From an uncultured Bacteroides sp. (lineage in GTDB: Bacteria; Bacteroidota; Bacteroidia; Bacteroidales; Bacteroidaceae), in NCBI RefSeq assembly GCF_963677685.1, contig NZ_OY782186.1:558001-622000 (forward strand): a stretch of DNA of 64,000 nucleotides. The letters are read 5' to 3'. The notes under the pieces are model-generated. The model saw only the letters and a list, made by a program, of their open reading frames with translations, made no database searches and had not been told where the DNA came from. Below are positions 44,801-54,562 of the stretch, in pieces. The position numbers were made by a program, and so were the translations under genes. The stretch's first letter is position 1. Every line of letters begins with the position of its first letter.

Positions 44801-46051
44801 TTATTCTCGAATCTGTCCGTTGCCTTCTATAATCCATTTGTAAGAAGTGATTTCTTCCAATCCCATAGGACCACGTGCGTGCAACTTCTGCGTACTAATG
44901 CCTATTTCTGCACCCAGACCAAATTGCGCTCCATCGGTGAATGCTGTGGAGACGTTGGTGTAAACGCATGCTGCGTCTACAATTTTAGTAAACAGATTAG
45001 CATGTGTCTGATTTTCTGTGATAATACATTCGCTATGTTTAGAACTGAAAGAGTGTATATGTTCTAGCGCTTCCTCGAATTTATCCACAGTCTTGATGGC
45101 CATGGCATATGCTAGATACTCAGTGCCGAAACTTTCGGTGGTAGCAACTTTGAGTAATTCGTTAGGATAATGACCATTAAGATTTTGATAAGCTCTTGTG
45201 TCGGCATAGATGATAACGTTATGATCTTTTAGTTGCCGACATAAGGTCGGTAAATCTTTGATGCGTTTTTGGTGAATAATAACACAGTCGAGAGCATTGC
45301 ATACGCTAACTCTACGTGTTTTGGCATTGTTGATGATTGCAGCCCCTTTTGTAATATCTCCATATTCATCAAAATAAGTGTGACAGATACCTGCACCTGT
45401 TTCGATCACGGGTATGGAAGCGTTCTGGCGGACAAAGTTGATAAGGTTACAACTTCCTCGTGGGATAAGCAGATCTACATAGCCGTTGGCATGCAGCAAT
45501 TCACTCGTTGCTTCTCTGTTAGAGGGCAGTAGTTCCGCTGTATGTGTGTCTATTTCAAATTTCTCAAGTACGGAATGTATTATATTTATGATAGCACGAT
45601 TGGAGTAATCGGCATCGCTTCCTCCTTTTAAAATACAAGCATTTCCACTTTTTAGACAAAGAGAAAATACATCAAAGCTAACATTTGGTCTGGCTTCATA
45701 AATGATTCCGATAACTCCGAAAGGTACGCTCACTTTTTTTAATTTCATGCCATTAGGGCGGGTCGTTTCTTTTATTACTTTTCCCAATGGAGAAGGCAAC
45801 GCAGCTACACTTTTCATATCATTAGCTATACTTTTTATTCTTCCTTCTGTGAGCATTAATCGGTCGTATTTAGGGTCTGCTCTATCCATTTTTTCCAGAT
45901 CTTTTCTGTTTTCTTCAAGAATGAAAGAAGTGTGCGAAATGGCGGAATCAGCAACAGCTAATAATATATCATTAATCTGTAAATCATTGAGTAAAGCCAG
46001 CTTTCGGCTTGCATTTTGTACAGCAATGAAAATTTCTTGCATTGATTTCAT
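44801..46051 (-). CDS. proA: Glutamate-5-semialdehyde dehydrogenase (gamma-glutamyl phosphate reductase)
   Basis: ProA reduces gamma-glutamyl phosphate with NADPH in proline synthesis. The 416-residue length is standard. The motifs [34 protein letters not shown] and the catalytic cysteine region [14 protein letters not shown] are present. It follows proB by 31 bp. Confidence 0.96.
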   Translation of the reverse strand: MKSMQEIFIAVQNASRKLALLNDLQINDILLAVADSAISHTSFILEENRKDLEKMDRADPKYDRLMLTEGRIKSIANDMKSVAALPSPLGKVIKETTRPNGMKLKKVSVPFGVIGIIYEARPNVSFDVFSLCLKSGNACILKGGSDADYSNRAIINIIHSVLEKFEIDTHTAELLPSNREATSELLHANGYVDLLIPRGSCNLINFVRQNASIPVIETGAGICHTYFDEYGDITKGAAIINNAKTRRVSVCNALDCVIIHQKRIKDLPTLCRQLKDHNVIIYADTRAYQNLNGHYPNELLKVATTESFGTEYLAYAMAIKTVDKFEEALEHIHSFSSKHSECIITENQTHANLFTKIVDAACVYTNVSTAFTDGAQFGLGAEIGISTQKLHARGPMGLEEITSYKWIIEGNGQIRE

Positions 46052-46082
46052 AATATAATACTTTGCTTAAATTATATCTTGT

Positions 46083-47165
46083 TTATTCAACATATAAATA
46101 ATCGTAGTGAACAACAGCTCTTTTTCCATGTTTACCTGCACTTTCCTTAACTTGTATTGAGCTATAATTGGTTTTTCCTATTCCAGCTAAGTTCCCCATA
46201 AAGTCAATGATGCGGATGATATCATCTTTCTCAAAGTCACCTTCTACATGGGTAATTCCTACTGGTAGAATACTTACGGCTTTATCGGAATTCAGCAATT
46301 CGGTCGCTTGTTGGTTTATATGTATCTCACCTTTGGCAAAGCCTTCACTGTGTGCAATCCATTTTTTTACGCTGGAGACAGCTTCGGTTGAAGGTATAAA
46401 TTGTGTGTTGGGTGTTTCTTTGGGATGTTGGAGGAGATCAATAAGGATGTTATCACGTTTACCATTGGCTATAATAACAGTAATTCCTTCGTCAGCTACT
46501 TTACGGGCTATATTCATTTTTGTGAGCATTCCTCCTCGTCCGAAACAGGATTTAGATGTCTGAATATAATTGCTCAGATCTTCTCCTTGTCTTATCTCAG
46601 ATATTACACAAGAATCCGGGTTATCAGGAGAGCCGTTGTATATTCCATCTATATTGCTTAATATGATAAGAGCTTGGGTGTTCATCATTGAGGCAATCAG
46701 TCCTGAAAGTTCATCATTATCTGTGAACATGAGTTCGCTGACTGATATTGTATCATTCTCGTTGACAATAGGAATAACATTATTTTCAAGCATTACTGTC
46801 ATGCAGTTTTTTTGGTTTAGATAATGCCTGCGGGTGCTGAAATTTTCTTTCGTAGTTAGGACTTGCCCTACGGCAATTCCGTGTTCACGGAAGAGTTCGT
46901 AGTAGCGATTGATCAGTTTGGCTTGTCCTACAGCGGAGAATAATTGTCGTTGATTTATGCTATCTAATTTCTTTAGGGGATGTATTTCACTTCTTCCGGA
47001 AGCTACGGCGCCTGATGATATGAGGATAATTTCTACTCCGCATTTGTGCAATTGGGCTATTTGATCTGTTAAGGCGGACATTCGTGTCACATCTAAAGTT
47101 CCGTCTGTTCTAGTTAGAACATTACTACCTACTTTTACTGCTATTCGTGTAAACTGTTGTCCCAT
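46083..47165 (-). CDS. proB: Glutamate 5-kinase
   Basis: ProB phosphorylates glutamate, the feedback-controlled first step of proline synthesis. From the ATG at 47165 it is 360 residues: an amino-acid kinase domain (IAVKVGSNVLT, ISSGAVASGR, NENDTIS, FGRGGMLTKM) plus a C-terminal PUA domain. A frame extended to a TTG at 47189 would start inside the promoter box, so I prefer the ATG. It heads the proB-proA-argF' unit. Confidence 0.95.
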   Translation of the reverse strand: MGQQFTRIAVKVGSNVLTRTDGTLDVTRMSALTDQIAQLHKCGVEIILISSGAVASGRSEIHPLKKLDSINQRQLFSAVGQAKLINRYYELFREHGIAVGQVLTTKENFSTRRHYLNQKNCMTVMLENNVIPIVNENDTISVSELMFTDNDELSGLIASMMNTQALIILSNIDGIYNGSPDNPDSCVISEIRQGEDLSNYIQTSKSCFGRGGMLTKMNIARKVADEGITVIIANGKRDNILIDLLQHPKETPNTQFIPSTEAVSSVKKWIAHSEGFAKGEIHINQQATELLNSDKAVSILPVGITHVEGDFEKDDIIRIIDFMGNLAGIGKTNYSSIQVKESAGKHGKRAVVHYDYLYVE

Positions 47166-47186
47166 TTTAATTTCGATTTGAAAGGA

Positions 47187-47194
47187 CAAATATA
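47187..47194 (-). promoter_or_regulatory. -7 box before proB
   Basis: Minus-strand TATATTTG, 21 bp before the proB ATG; no consensus -33 element is visible. Confidence 0.45.
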
Positions 47195-47300
47195 CTTATT
47201 TTTGTGTAATTGTAAGTAGAATGCGTTGGTAAAAGATCAAATGTGTAGGCTCTGCTGTGAAAGGGGAAGAGGTTGAAAAGAATTCTCTGACTTATATATG

Positions 47301-47346
47301 TTTATGCGCTTATGATCTTTCTTTATTGAGATCATAAGCGCATAAA
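47301..47346. terminator. Long hairpin after the DUF2007 gene
   Basis: Perfect 18-bp arms TTTATGCGCTTATGATCT and complement (47301-47318, 47329-47346) with a 10-base loop, 34 bp after the DUF2007 stop. No strong U-run follows on either strand, so termination is probable but not certain. Confidence 0.6.
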
Positions 47347-47380
47347 TGTATATATTGATACTGGTGTACAAACTAAGTAA

Positions 47381-47617
47381 TTAGTCGTCTGATACTTTAC
47401 TACTACGTGTGTTAATGATTTGAATGGCTTTTTCATAATTGTCTTGGCTGACGAGCACACTAACTTCAGGACTTAAGTATGGGGCTAGAGTACCCATTAT
47501 TCCATCTTTTAGCGCAGCTTCGATCTCGTTACTTTCCAATAAGCCTTTTATTAGTTCGGCTTCCCAAGGAGTACCTGAAAAAACTTCAGTTAAGGAGAAA
47601 TCTTCTTTCGTTTTCAT
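47381..47617 (-). CDS. Small DUF2007-type protein
   Basis: The 78-residue protein has the pattern VFSGTPWEAELIKGLLESNEIEAALKD, then VSVLVSQDNYEKAIQII, as in the DUF2007 family, an isolated small alpha/beta domain sometimes described as a putative signal-transducing protein. No function is established. A related gene lies at 63135-63335. It follows murI by 67 bp on the same strand. Confidence 0.8.
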   Translation of the reverse strand: MKTKEDFSLTEVFSGTPWEAELIKGLLESNEIEAALKDGIMGTLAPYLSPEVSVLVSQDNYEKAIQIINTRSSKVSDD

Positions 47618-47684
47618 AGCGCTTTGCTTTATTTATAAGTTTCTATATTTAGAACAAATCTTTTTTATTTTATGTTCGCTGATA

Positions 47685-48527
47685 TCATTCTAATATAATT
47701 CGTTGTACTCTAATCTTTTCTTTTAGAAAGATAGAAGCCGATTCGCTGAATTTTTCTTCAGCTTCGGTACTACAGAATAGCGTTTCTCTTCCTTTGGTAC
47801 ATTTTGTTTCTATCTCGGGGTGACGATGCAAATAGTTTTTTAAACTTCTAGCAACATATTCGCCTTGGGCAATGATTCTAATTCCTTCAGGAGTATATTT
47901 TTCTATTTTAGGAAGGAGTAGGGGATAGTGTGTACAACCTAAAATAATAGTGTCGATGAGAGGGTCTTGTTGAATAATACTATTGATGTTTTTTTCAATG
48001 AAATAATCTGCACCGGAGTTCTCTGATTCGTTATTTTCTACAAGCGGTACCCACATTGGACAAGCCTCTCCATTGACTACAATGTCGGGATATAACTTGT
48101 GTATTTCGAGAGGATAGGATTCTGATTTTATGGTACCAATAGTCCCTAATATTCCGATGTGTCTGCTTTGAGTAATGTTACCTATTGATTCTACAGTGGG
48201 ACGAATAACTCCTAAAACTCTTCTTTGAGGATCCATCAGAGGTAAATCATTCATTTGAATGTTCCTTAGCGCTTTGGCTGAGGCTGTGTTACAAGCTAAA
48301 ATAACCAAATGACATCCCATCTCAAAGAGTTTAGTTACTGCTTGACGCGTAAACTCGTACACTATTTCAAATGAACGCGTCCCGTAAGGAGTACGAGCAT
48401 TATCTCCAAGATAAATATAATCGTATTCAGGTAGAGATTTTCTTATTTCTTCTAAGATTGTTAAGCCTCCATAACCTGAGTCAAAGACTCCTATAGGGCC
48501 CGGATGTATAGGCAATATTTGCTTCAT
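47685..48527 (-). CDS. murI: Glutamate racemase
   Basis: MurI supplies D-glutamate for peptidoglycan. The 280-residue protein has FDSGYGGLTIL at 14-24, the first catalytic cysteine in LACNTASA and the second in ILGCTHYPLLL. It lies after the Bam/Skp genes on the same strand but behind a hairpin terminator, so it may have its own promoter. Confidence 0.95.
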   Translation of the reverse strand: MKQILPIHPGPIGVFDSGYGGLTILEEIRKSLPEYDYIYLGDNARTPYGTRSFEIVYEFTRQAVTKLFEMGCHLVILACNTASAKALRNIQMNDLPLMDPQRRVLGVIRPTVESIGNITQSRHIGILGTIGTIKSESYPLEIHKLYPDIVVNGEACPMWVPLVENNESENSGADYFIEKNINSIIQQDPLIDTIILGCTHYPLLLPKIEKYTPEGIRIIAQGEYVARSLKNYLHRHPEIETKCTKGRETLFCSTEAEEKFSESASIFLKEKIRVQRIILE

Positions 48528-48558
48528 TTCTGCATTCCTATATAATTAAAATAAAAAA

Positions 48559-48593
48559 AACGCGGATAGAGCGAATTCTACTCTGTCCGCGTT
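48559..48593 (-). terminator. Terminator between the second ompH gene and murI
   Basis: Arms AACGCGGATAGAG (48559-48571) and CTCTGTCCGCGTT (48581-48593) pair with one G-U. On the minus strand a run of T follows, so it stops or attenuates read-through into murI. Confidence 0.78.
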
Positions 48594-48614
48594 ATCCGCA
48601 TATTTTATATTTCC

Positions 48615-49130
48615 TTATTTCAAGCCAAGTTTAGCTTTAACAAGTGGAGTCACGTTTATACTTGTCTTATCATTTACATAAGGGATCGCTGTTCTAGATA
48701 GATCAAATATATATGTAAATCCTTCAGCTTCACCAACTGCTTTAATCGCATCATCTAATTTTTTTGTGATAGGAGCCATTAAGTCGGATTGAGCTTTTTG
48801 CATGTTCTGAGAAGCTTCTTTTTGGAATTGTTCGCTTCTTTGTGCCATATCTTGCAATTCTTTTTGTCTTCTTTCAGCAATATTTTGAGGCAATGAATCT
48901 TTTTGCATTGCTTGTTGGTATTCCTGATATTTGGCATTAAATTCATCGCTAGTTCTCTTTATCTCATCTGTATATTTTTTCTCCAAAGCTTGCAAATCAG
49001 CTTGTGCTTTTGTAAACTCAGGCATAGATGTGATAATTTCACTCGATGAAAAGTGACCAAATTTTAATGTTTGTGCAAATACGCCCATCGGGAGGATGAA
49101 CAGCATTGCAAGTGCAATTTTTTTAAGCAT
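48615..49130 (-). CDS. OmpH/Skp-family periplasmic chaperone (second copy)
   Basis: The 171-residue protein has a signal peptide ending PMGVFA and a long coiled-coil (about 40-130, rich in Q, E and K, e.g. KAQADLQALEKKYTDEIKRT), the jellyfish-tentacle region of Skp. It ends in a small beta domain with FTYIFDLSRTAIPYV. Skp escorts unfolded outer-membrane proteins to the Bam complex. It lies 57 bp after a first copy, downstream of bamA. Confidence 0.9.
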   Translation of the reverse strand: MLKKIALAMLFILPMGVFAQTLKFGHFSSSEIITSMPEFTKAQADLQALEKKYTDEIKRTSDEFNAKYQEYQQAMQKDSLPQNIAERRQKELQDMAQRSEQFQKEASQNMQKAQSDLMAPITKKLDDAIKAVGEAEGFTYIFDLSRTAIPYVNDKTSINVTPLVKAKLGLK

Positions 49131-49187
49131 AATTCAATTGTTTACTTTAATGATTATAGTTGTATTATTGGATGCAAATGTATGAAA

Positions 49188-49700
49188 TTAATTTGAATAT
49201 CCTAATTTTGCTAATATTTCATTGCTGATGTCAATACGTGGTGAGGCAAATATAATGCTATTGGCTGATGCTCTGTCTATTACTACTGAATAACCATTTC
49301 GTTCAGCGATCTCTTTTGTGGCATTATAGATGTCATCCTGTATTGGCTTCAGGATATTTTCTCTTTGTTTGAAGAGTTCTCCGTCAGGACCAAAATACTT
49401 CTTTTTAAGTTCATTTGCTTTTTTCTCTTTTGCGACGATTGCTTCTTCTCTCTTTGTTCTTTGGTCGTCAGAGAGAGATTTTGCTTCTGATTGATATTTC
49501 TTATACAGATTTTGTGCTTCTGTAGTTAAAGTTTCTACCTCCTTTTGCCATTGATTAGAAGTTTGCTTTAATTGCTCATTTGCACGTTCATAACTAGGAA
49601 TATTTTTTAGAATATATTCCATATCTATTAATGCAAATTTTTGTGCGTTAGCCGCCATGCCTATGACAAGCATGATAATAAATAGAATAGATTTCTTCAT
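49188..49700 (-). CDS. OmpH/Skp-family periplasmic chaperone (first copy)
   Basis: The 170-residue protein has a signal peptide ending GMAANA and a central coiled-coil of about 90 residues (SNQWQKEVETLTTEAQNLY...). It then has the C-terminal GYSVVIDRASANSIIFASP, a typical Skp fold ending. It is distinct in sequence from the next copy but has the same architecture. It lies 28 bp after bamA on the same strand. Confidence 0.92.
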   Translation of the reverse strand: MKKSILFIIMLVIGMAANAQKFALIDMEYILKNIPSYERANEQLKQTSNQWQKEVETLTTEAQNLYKKYQSEAKSLSDDQRTKREEAIVAKEKKANELKKKYFGPDGELFKQRENILKPIQDDIYNATKEIAERNGYSVVIDRASANSIIFASPRIDISNEILAKLGYSN

Positions 49701-49728
49701 AATGCTTAGTCCTTTTTTAGTAAAACAT

Positions 49729-52326
49729 TTAAAACTCTTGACCTAATATGAAGTGGAATTGACTTCCACCGTATTGTTTAGAACCAAAGACTTTATCAAA
49801 ACCATATCCCCAATCTATTCCCATCATTCCAATCATCGGCAAGAAAATACGAACACCGAATCCTGCAGAACGCTTTAAATCGAATGGGTTGAAATTTTTG
49901 ATATCGTGCCATGCATTTCCTGCTTCAAGGAAGCCAAGTGCATATATACTAGTGCTCGTTTCTAGCATTAAAGGGTACCTTAATTCTAGTCCTAAACGTG
50001 TATATGCGTAACCTTCATTTCCATATGGAGTAAGTGAACTGTTTTCATATCCACGGAGTGCAACACTTTCTGTTGCATAGCTAGAATAACCTGTCATACC
50101 GTCGCCTCCCATATCAAATGTCTCAAAAGGAGATTTTTTGTATTTATTGAAATGACCTAGAAGACCAAAATCTGCGCGAGTCATAAGTACAGGAGCTTTA
50201 GATCCAGAAGTGAATGCTGTGTAAGTTTTTGATTTGAATTTCCATTTATGATATTCTACCCATCGATGCATCTTGTTTACATCGTCTTGATTTCTTAGAT
50301 TATATGAACCGTAATCAACTCCATCAAACAGTGAATAAGGAGGGGTTACCTGCAATGATAAAGAGAAATCTGAACCTTGACGTGGGTAGATAGGATTGTC
50401 TGTTGAATTCCTTGCTAATGTAAGGTTAAGGCTAATGTTATTACATTTTCCGTTTGTTACAGGGAAATAGTTCCAGTCCTTTAGAATATATCTTTGATAA
50501 GACAATTCTGCAGAAAGTGTAAAATAGTCATCCGGCCAATTTAATCGTTTACCCCATCCCATTGATAATCCAAACATCTGAATAGATTTATCTGGGTCAT
50601 AATAACTAGAATAATTGTTATAATTGCTATAGCTATTATTATAATAATTAGTGAGATAACTCTGATTGTAGTAGCTGCTACTTATGTCTGATTGGATAGA
50701 ATAGAACGCAGATACAGAGAAAGAATTAGGACGTTTTCCACCAAACCAAGGATCGAAGAATGAAATACTATATGATTGGTAGTATTTAGCATTGGTCTGC
50801 CCACTGATCGTTAGAGTTTGTCCGTCTCCTTGAGGTAGAATTCCACGGTAATTTTTTCCTGGGTGCAGTAAGTTCGGTAAAGAGAAGTTGGTGAACTTGA
50901 GGCTTAATTTACCAATAACTCCGGTTTGCCCCCAACCTGCTGAGAATTCAACTTGATCATTTGCTTTAGAAACCAAGTCATAAGCTATGTCAACAGTTCC
51001 ATTTATCTGATCTGGCTGAACGTCAGGGGTAATGTTTTCAGGATCAAAATGTCCCATCTGCTGAATTTCACGCATTGAACGCATTAGGTCTTCTTTGCTG
51101 AACAATTGTCCCGGGCGGGTACGTAACTCACGACGTATTACATTTTCATATACGCGATCGTTACCGTTTATTTTTATCTTGCTGATTGTTGCTTGTCTAC
51201 CTTCATATATCCTCATTTCTAAGTCGATAGAGTCATTATCTATGTTGACTTCAACCGGTTCAAGGTTGTAGAAAAGATAACCGTTGTTATAATATAGATT
51301 ACCTATTGCATCATCATCTGTTGAAATTCTCTCATTTAATAGTTTCTGATTATAGACGTCCCCTTTCTTCATGCGTAGCAAATAGTTTAATTGCTCTGCA
51401 GGATATAATGTATTTCCTACCCAAGTAACATTGCGGAGGTAGTATTTGTCACCTTCCTCTATTCTCATGAAAACATTGACCGTTTTTTCATTATATGGAG
51501 AGATACTATCTTGGAGAATGCGTGCATCACGATAACCTAGTTCATTATATTTATCTATAATTAGTTGTTTATCAGCTTCATAATTTTCGTTCACAAATTT
51601 CTTAGTACGAAAAAGATTAATTAATTTACCTTTTTCATTTGTCTTCTTCATTATTCTTTTAAGCTTTGAAGTCTTAATTGCTTTATTGCCTACTATCGTA
51701 ATTTTGTGAACTTTAATTTTTTCCTTTTTATCTATTTTAATATCAACAGTTACTTGATTGTCATTATCTGCATCATCTTTTTGATTGATTATGACGTCTG
51801 CATTTTTGAAACCTTTATCATCAAAATAGCTTTTTATAAGCATCTTTGCTCGGTCTACGATATTTGGAGTAATCTGACTCCCTTTGACGAGTCCTAATTT
51901 GGTTTGTAGGTCTTCTTTCTCGGACTTTTTTATTCCGTAATAGTGAATATCTGATATGCGAGGACGTTGAGTTAGGCTTATATTAAGAAATATTTTTTTC
52001 CCTTCTATTTTTTCTGCAGTAATGGCTACATTGGAGAAGAGGCCATGTCGCCAATAGCGTTTTATGGCTTGGGTAACTTCATCTCCTGGGACTGTGATTG
52101 TTTGTCCCACTGATAACCCTGATAATCCGATTAAAACATAATCTTCATAACCTTTAATTCCAGAAACAGTGATGCCTCCTATTTCGTATTTTTTTGGTGT
52201 TCCTGAGTAAAGAATAACAGGCTTTGAGTTTTCACTTGTAGCCGTTACATTTTGTGCGTTGCCTGAGCTCAGGAAAGCAAACAGACTGATAAATGTTACT
52301 AATATGACAGAAATACGATAATGCAT
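49729..52326 (-). CDS. bamA: Outer-membrane protein assembly factor BamA
   Basis: BamA inserts beta-barrel proteins into the outer membrane. At 865 residues it has a signal peptide ending SSGNA, five POTRA domains (about 45-440; clear units start at YEIGGITVSGIKGYED and KIKVHKITIVGNKAIKT) and a 16-strand barrel ending ...FHFILGQEF. A VRIFLP segment near GFGVRIFLPMIG corresponds to the VRGF/Y-type region late in the barrel. It is preceded by uppS (34 bp) and followed by two Skp genes. Confidence 0.96.
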   Translation of the reverse strand: MHYRISVILVTFISLFAFLSSGNAQNVTATSENSKPVILYSGTPKKYEIGGITVSGIKGYEDYVLIGLSGLSVGQTITVPGDEVTQAIKRYWRHGLFSNVAITAEKIEGKKIFLNISLTQRPRISDIHYYGIKKSEKEDLQTKLGLVKGSQITPNIVDRAKMLIKSYFDDKGFKNADVIINQKDDADNDNQVTVDIKIDKKEKIKVHKITIVGNKAIKTSKLKRIMKKTNEKGKLINLFRTKKFVNENYEADKQLIIDKYNELGYRDARILQDSISPYNEKTVNVFMRIEEGDKYYLRNVTWVGNTLYPAEQLNYLLRMKKGDVYNQKLLNERISTDDDAIGNLYYNNGYLFYNLEPVEVNIDNDSIDLEMRIYEGRQATISKIKINGNDRVYENVIRRELRTRPGQLFSKEDLMRSMREIQQMGHFDPENITPDVQPDQINGTVDIAYDLVSKANDQVEFSAGWGQTGVIGKLSLKFTNFSLPNLLHPGKNYRGILPQGDGQTLTISGQTNAKYYQSYSISFFDPWFGGKRPNSFSVSAFYSIQSDISSSYYNQSYLTNYYNNSYSNYNNYSSYYDPDKSIQMFGLSMGWGKRLNWPDDYFTLSAELSYQRYILKDWNYFPVTNGKCNNISLNLTLARNSTDNPIYPRQGSDFSLSLQVTPPYSLFDGVDYGSYNLRNQDDVNKMHRWVEYHKWKFKSKTYTAFTSGSKAPVLMTRADFGLLGHFNKYKKSPFETFDMGGDGMTGYSSYATESVALRGYENSSLTPYGNEGYAYTRLGLELRYPLMLETSTSIYALGFLEAGNAWHDIKNFNPFDLKRSAGFGVRIFLPMIGMMGIDWGYGFDKVFGSKQYGGSQFHFILGQEF

Positions 52327-52360
52327 TTAAATTATGTTTTTGAATTAAAGTTCTTATTTA

Positions 52361-53095
52361 TTAACTTACCTGCTCACTGGTTTTGCCAAAGCGGCGTTCT
52401 CTTTGCTGGTAATCATAGATTGCTTTTTGAAATTCTTTCGCTTTAAAATCTGGCCAGAAAGTTTCACAAAAATAAAGTTCTGTATAAGCACATTGCCATA
52501 GTAAATAATTGCTTAGTCTTATTTCTCCTCCAGTACGGATTAATAAATCGGGATCTGGCATAAAGCTACTAGTGAGATGAGAAGCGATATCGTCGCAATT
52601 TATATCTGCCGGCAATATTTCTCCTCTTTGTACTTTAGTCGCCATGTTTCGAACGGCGTCTGTTATTTCCCAACGTGCTGAATAACTGAGGGCTAGCACA
52701 AGGCACATTCCTGTATTTTTGGCGGTATGATCGACGCAAGCGTATAAACGATCTTGCACATCTTGAGGAAGTTTATTAATTTGTCCTATGAGCCTGAAGC
52801 TGATATTGTTTTTCATAAAAATATCTTCTTCTATGGATTCAATAAGCAGGCTCATTAAGGCTGAGACTTCATCACTGGGTCTATTCCAGTTTTCTGTAGA
52901 AAATGTATAGAGAGTTAGATACTTGATACCCAAGCGGGCAGCCTCTTCTGCAATGATGTGAACTGTCTCGGCACCTGCTTGATGCCCATAGCTACGATCT
53001 TGTCCATGCTGTTTTGCCCATCTTCCATTACCATCCATAATGATGGCAACATGTTGAGGTATTCGTTTTAAATCTATTTGCTCTCTATTTGACAT
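52361..53095 (-). CDS. uppS: Isoprenyl (undecaprenyl diphosphate) synthase
   Basis: UppS makes the C55 lipid carrier used for peptidoglycan and surface polysaccharides. The 244-residue protein has [17 protein letters not shown] near residues 15-31, [14 protein letters not shown], and the C-terminal [15 protein letters not shown]...YTELYF. It belongs to the cis-prenyltransferase family. It lies between the DUF6242 and bamA genes, spaced 52 and 34 bp. Confidence 0.96.
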   Translation of the reverse strand: MSNREQIDLKRIPQHVAIIMDGNGRWAKQHGQDRSYGHQAGAETVHIIAEEAARLGIKYLTLYTFSTENWNRPSDEVSALMSLLIESIEEDIFMKNNISFRLIGQINKLPQDVQDRLYACVDHTAKNTGMCLVLALSYSARWEITDAVRNMATKVQRGEILPADINCDDIASHLTSSFMPDPDLLIRTGGEIRLSNYLLWQCAYTELYFCETFWPDFKAKEFQKAIYDYQQRERRFGKTSEQVS

Positions 53096-53147
53096 TCTTT
53101 ATTCTAATATGTTTTAGCAAACCGTATGATCTTTTTTAGCAACGTTG

Positions 53148-54437
53148 CTATTGGATTAAGAATCCCAATCTGTTAATTCTACCACGCCAAACTTCATTAC
53201 TTTTTGTTCCCTCTTTTGTATATATGATCCAAATGTAACTATTATGATCTACAGTCATTGAATAGAAATCTCTTTCGTTAAAACCAGAAGGCAGAACCAT
53301 GTCTTTCTCAATCTTCTTCCAAACAATTCCCTCTTTAGACGTATATATTGCATCAATATCACTTCCGAAGGAGTAGAAAATTTTGTTAAAATGAGTAATG
53401 GAAGGATTTTTTGTTAGAGGGTAATAATAATTCGATGTGGTTGAAGCTTCTGCCCAAATTTTGCCATCTAGGGAAAACCATGGGGTCGTTTTAGTTGCTG
53501 ATCCTAATTCCTTTCCGACTAAGAATGCTTTGTTTAAACCTGTGTCGGTCGTATATATTGTTGATGAAATATTACTTGATGGAAAATTGTCCGGTACGAT
53601 ATCACCTAAAACCCATCCGGTTAATGTTGGATTTGAAATACAAAACCTTTGTTCTCCATTGTTATTGATAATAGCGCTTATTGTTTTAGGGAAAGTGGTA
53701 AGTAATGTGGTTATGTTGTTTCCACTAAGACTGGTTTGTTTTTCCCATGTGACTCCATTCTCTGAAACGTAAACGTCTCCATTGGTAGTAGATATATAAA
53801 GATTATTTTTGAAGTTTTGTATAGAACCCCAATTAATACTTTCAGGCAATCCGATTAGATTTATTTCCCCCCAAGTGTGTCCATCTGATATAGGTGTTGT
53901 ATATGCAATAGTATTGGATGTATATGCTAGCAGATTACTTCCTAAAATGATTGCTTTCTTTAGAGGAGCGGCTTCATCGTTAGAGAAGGAATTGCTCATT
54001 TTACTCCATTCTAATGCATCTGGATTTTGTTGATGAATACGTACTTCAATAGAATATTCTCTAGAGTGGAGCCCATCTGGCGCCGTAACTTTTAACTTGA
54101 GTGGATTGTTCATCGTGTTACTAAGATCTATGGAATCCGTAGCATAATTAAACAGGGTGTCAGCAGAAGTAATATATCCCATCGAAGACAAGCTTTTTAT
54201 AAGGGTCTTGTCGACTATTGTGTCTGACCTGAATGGGAGTGAATCTATATTGTATATTTTATTATTGGCTTGATCTATAGTAAATGCATAGTCTACCCCA
54301 TGAATGGTCCCTAAAGCAAAAGCATGGATTGTATCATCTGTGCTATAGTCTATTGAAGGATTATCACTGCCAAGACATGAAGTAAGGAGGCATAATGTTA
54401 TAGATATTACGGTTATAGATAAAACTTTTATTTTCAT
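53148..54437 (-). CDS. DUF6242-type lipoprotein
   Basis: The 429-residue protein has a lipoprotein signal (...CLLTSC, Cys21), an N-terminal beta-sandwich-like region up to about residue 130 with VTAPDGLHSREYSIEVRI, and a C-terminal beta-propeller-like part (repeats with WSLDGKIWAEAS and SENGVTWEKQ motifs). It is a Bacteroidales-specific family of unknown function, commonly located before uppS and bamA. A minus-strand TATTTTTG box at 54466-54473 may start this cluster. Confidence 0.75.
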   Translation of the reverse strand: MKIKVLSITVISITLCLLTSCLGSDNPSIDYSTDDTIHAFALGTIHGVDYAFTIDQANNKIYNIDSLPFRSDTIVDKTLIKSLSSMGYITSADTLFNYATDSIDLSNTMNNPLKLKVTAPDGLHSREYSIEVRIHQQNPDALEWSKMSNSFSNDEAAPLKKAIILGSNLLAYTSNTIAYTTPISDGHTWGEINLIGLPESINWGSIQNFKNNLYISTTNGDVYVSENGVTWEKQTSLSGNNITTLLTTFPKTISAIINNNGEQRFCISNPTLTGWVLGDIVPDNFPSSNISSTIYTTDTGLNKAFLVGKELGSATKTTPWFSLDGKIWAEASTTSNYYYPLTKNPSITHFNKIFYSFGSDIDAIYTSKEGIVWKKIEKDMVLPSGFNERDFYSMTVDHNSYIWIIYTKEGTKSNEVWRGRINRLGFLIQ

Positions 54438-54465
54438 TTGAGATGATTGTGTTTATTACAAGGTG

Positions 54466-54473
54466 CAAAAATA
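54466..54473 (-). promoter_or_regulatory. -7 box before the DUF6242/uppS/bamA cluster
   Basis: Minus-strand TATTTTTG, 29 bp before the DUF6242 start. No clear -33 partner. Confidence 0.45.
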
Positions 54474-54562
54474 GAAACATTTTTCTCTATATTGAACATT
54501 GCTGGTAAGTTTTATATAAAATTATAGATAATAATGCTGTTTTTATCGATGAATACATCCTT

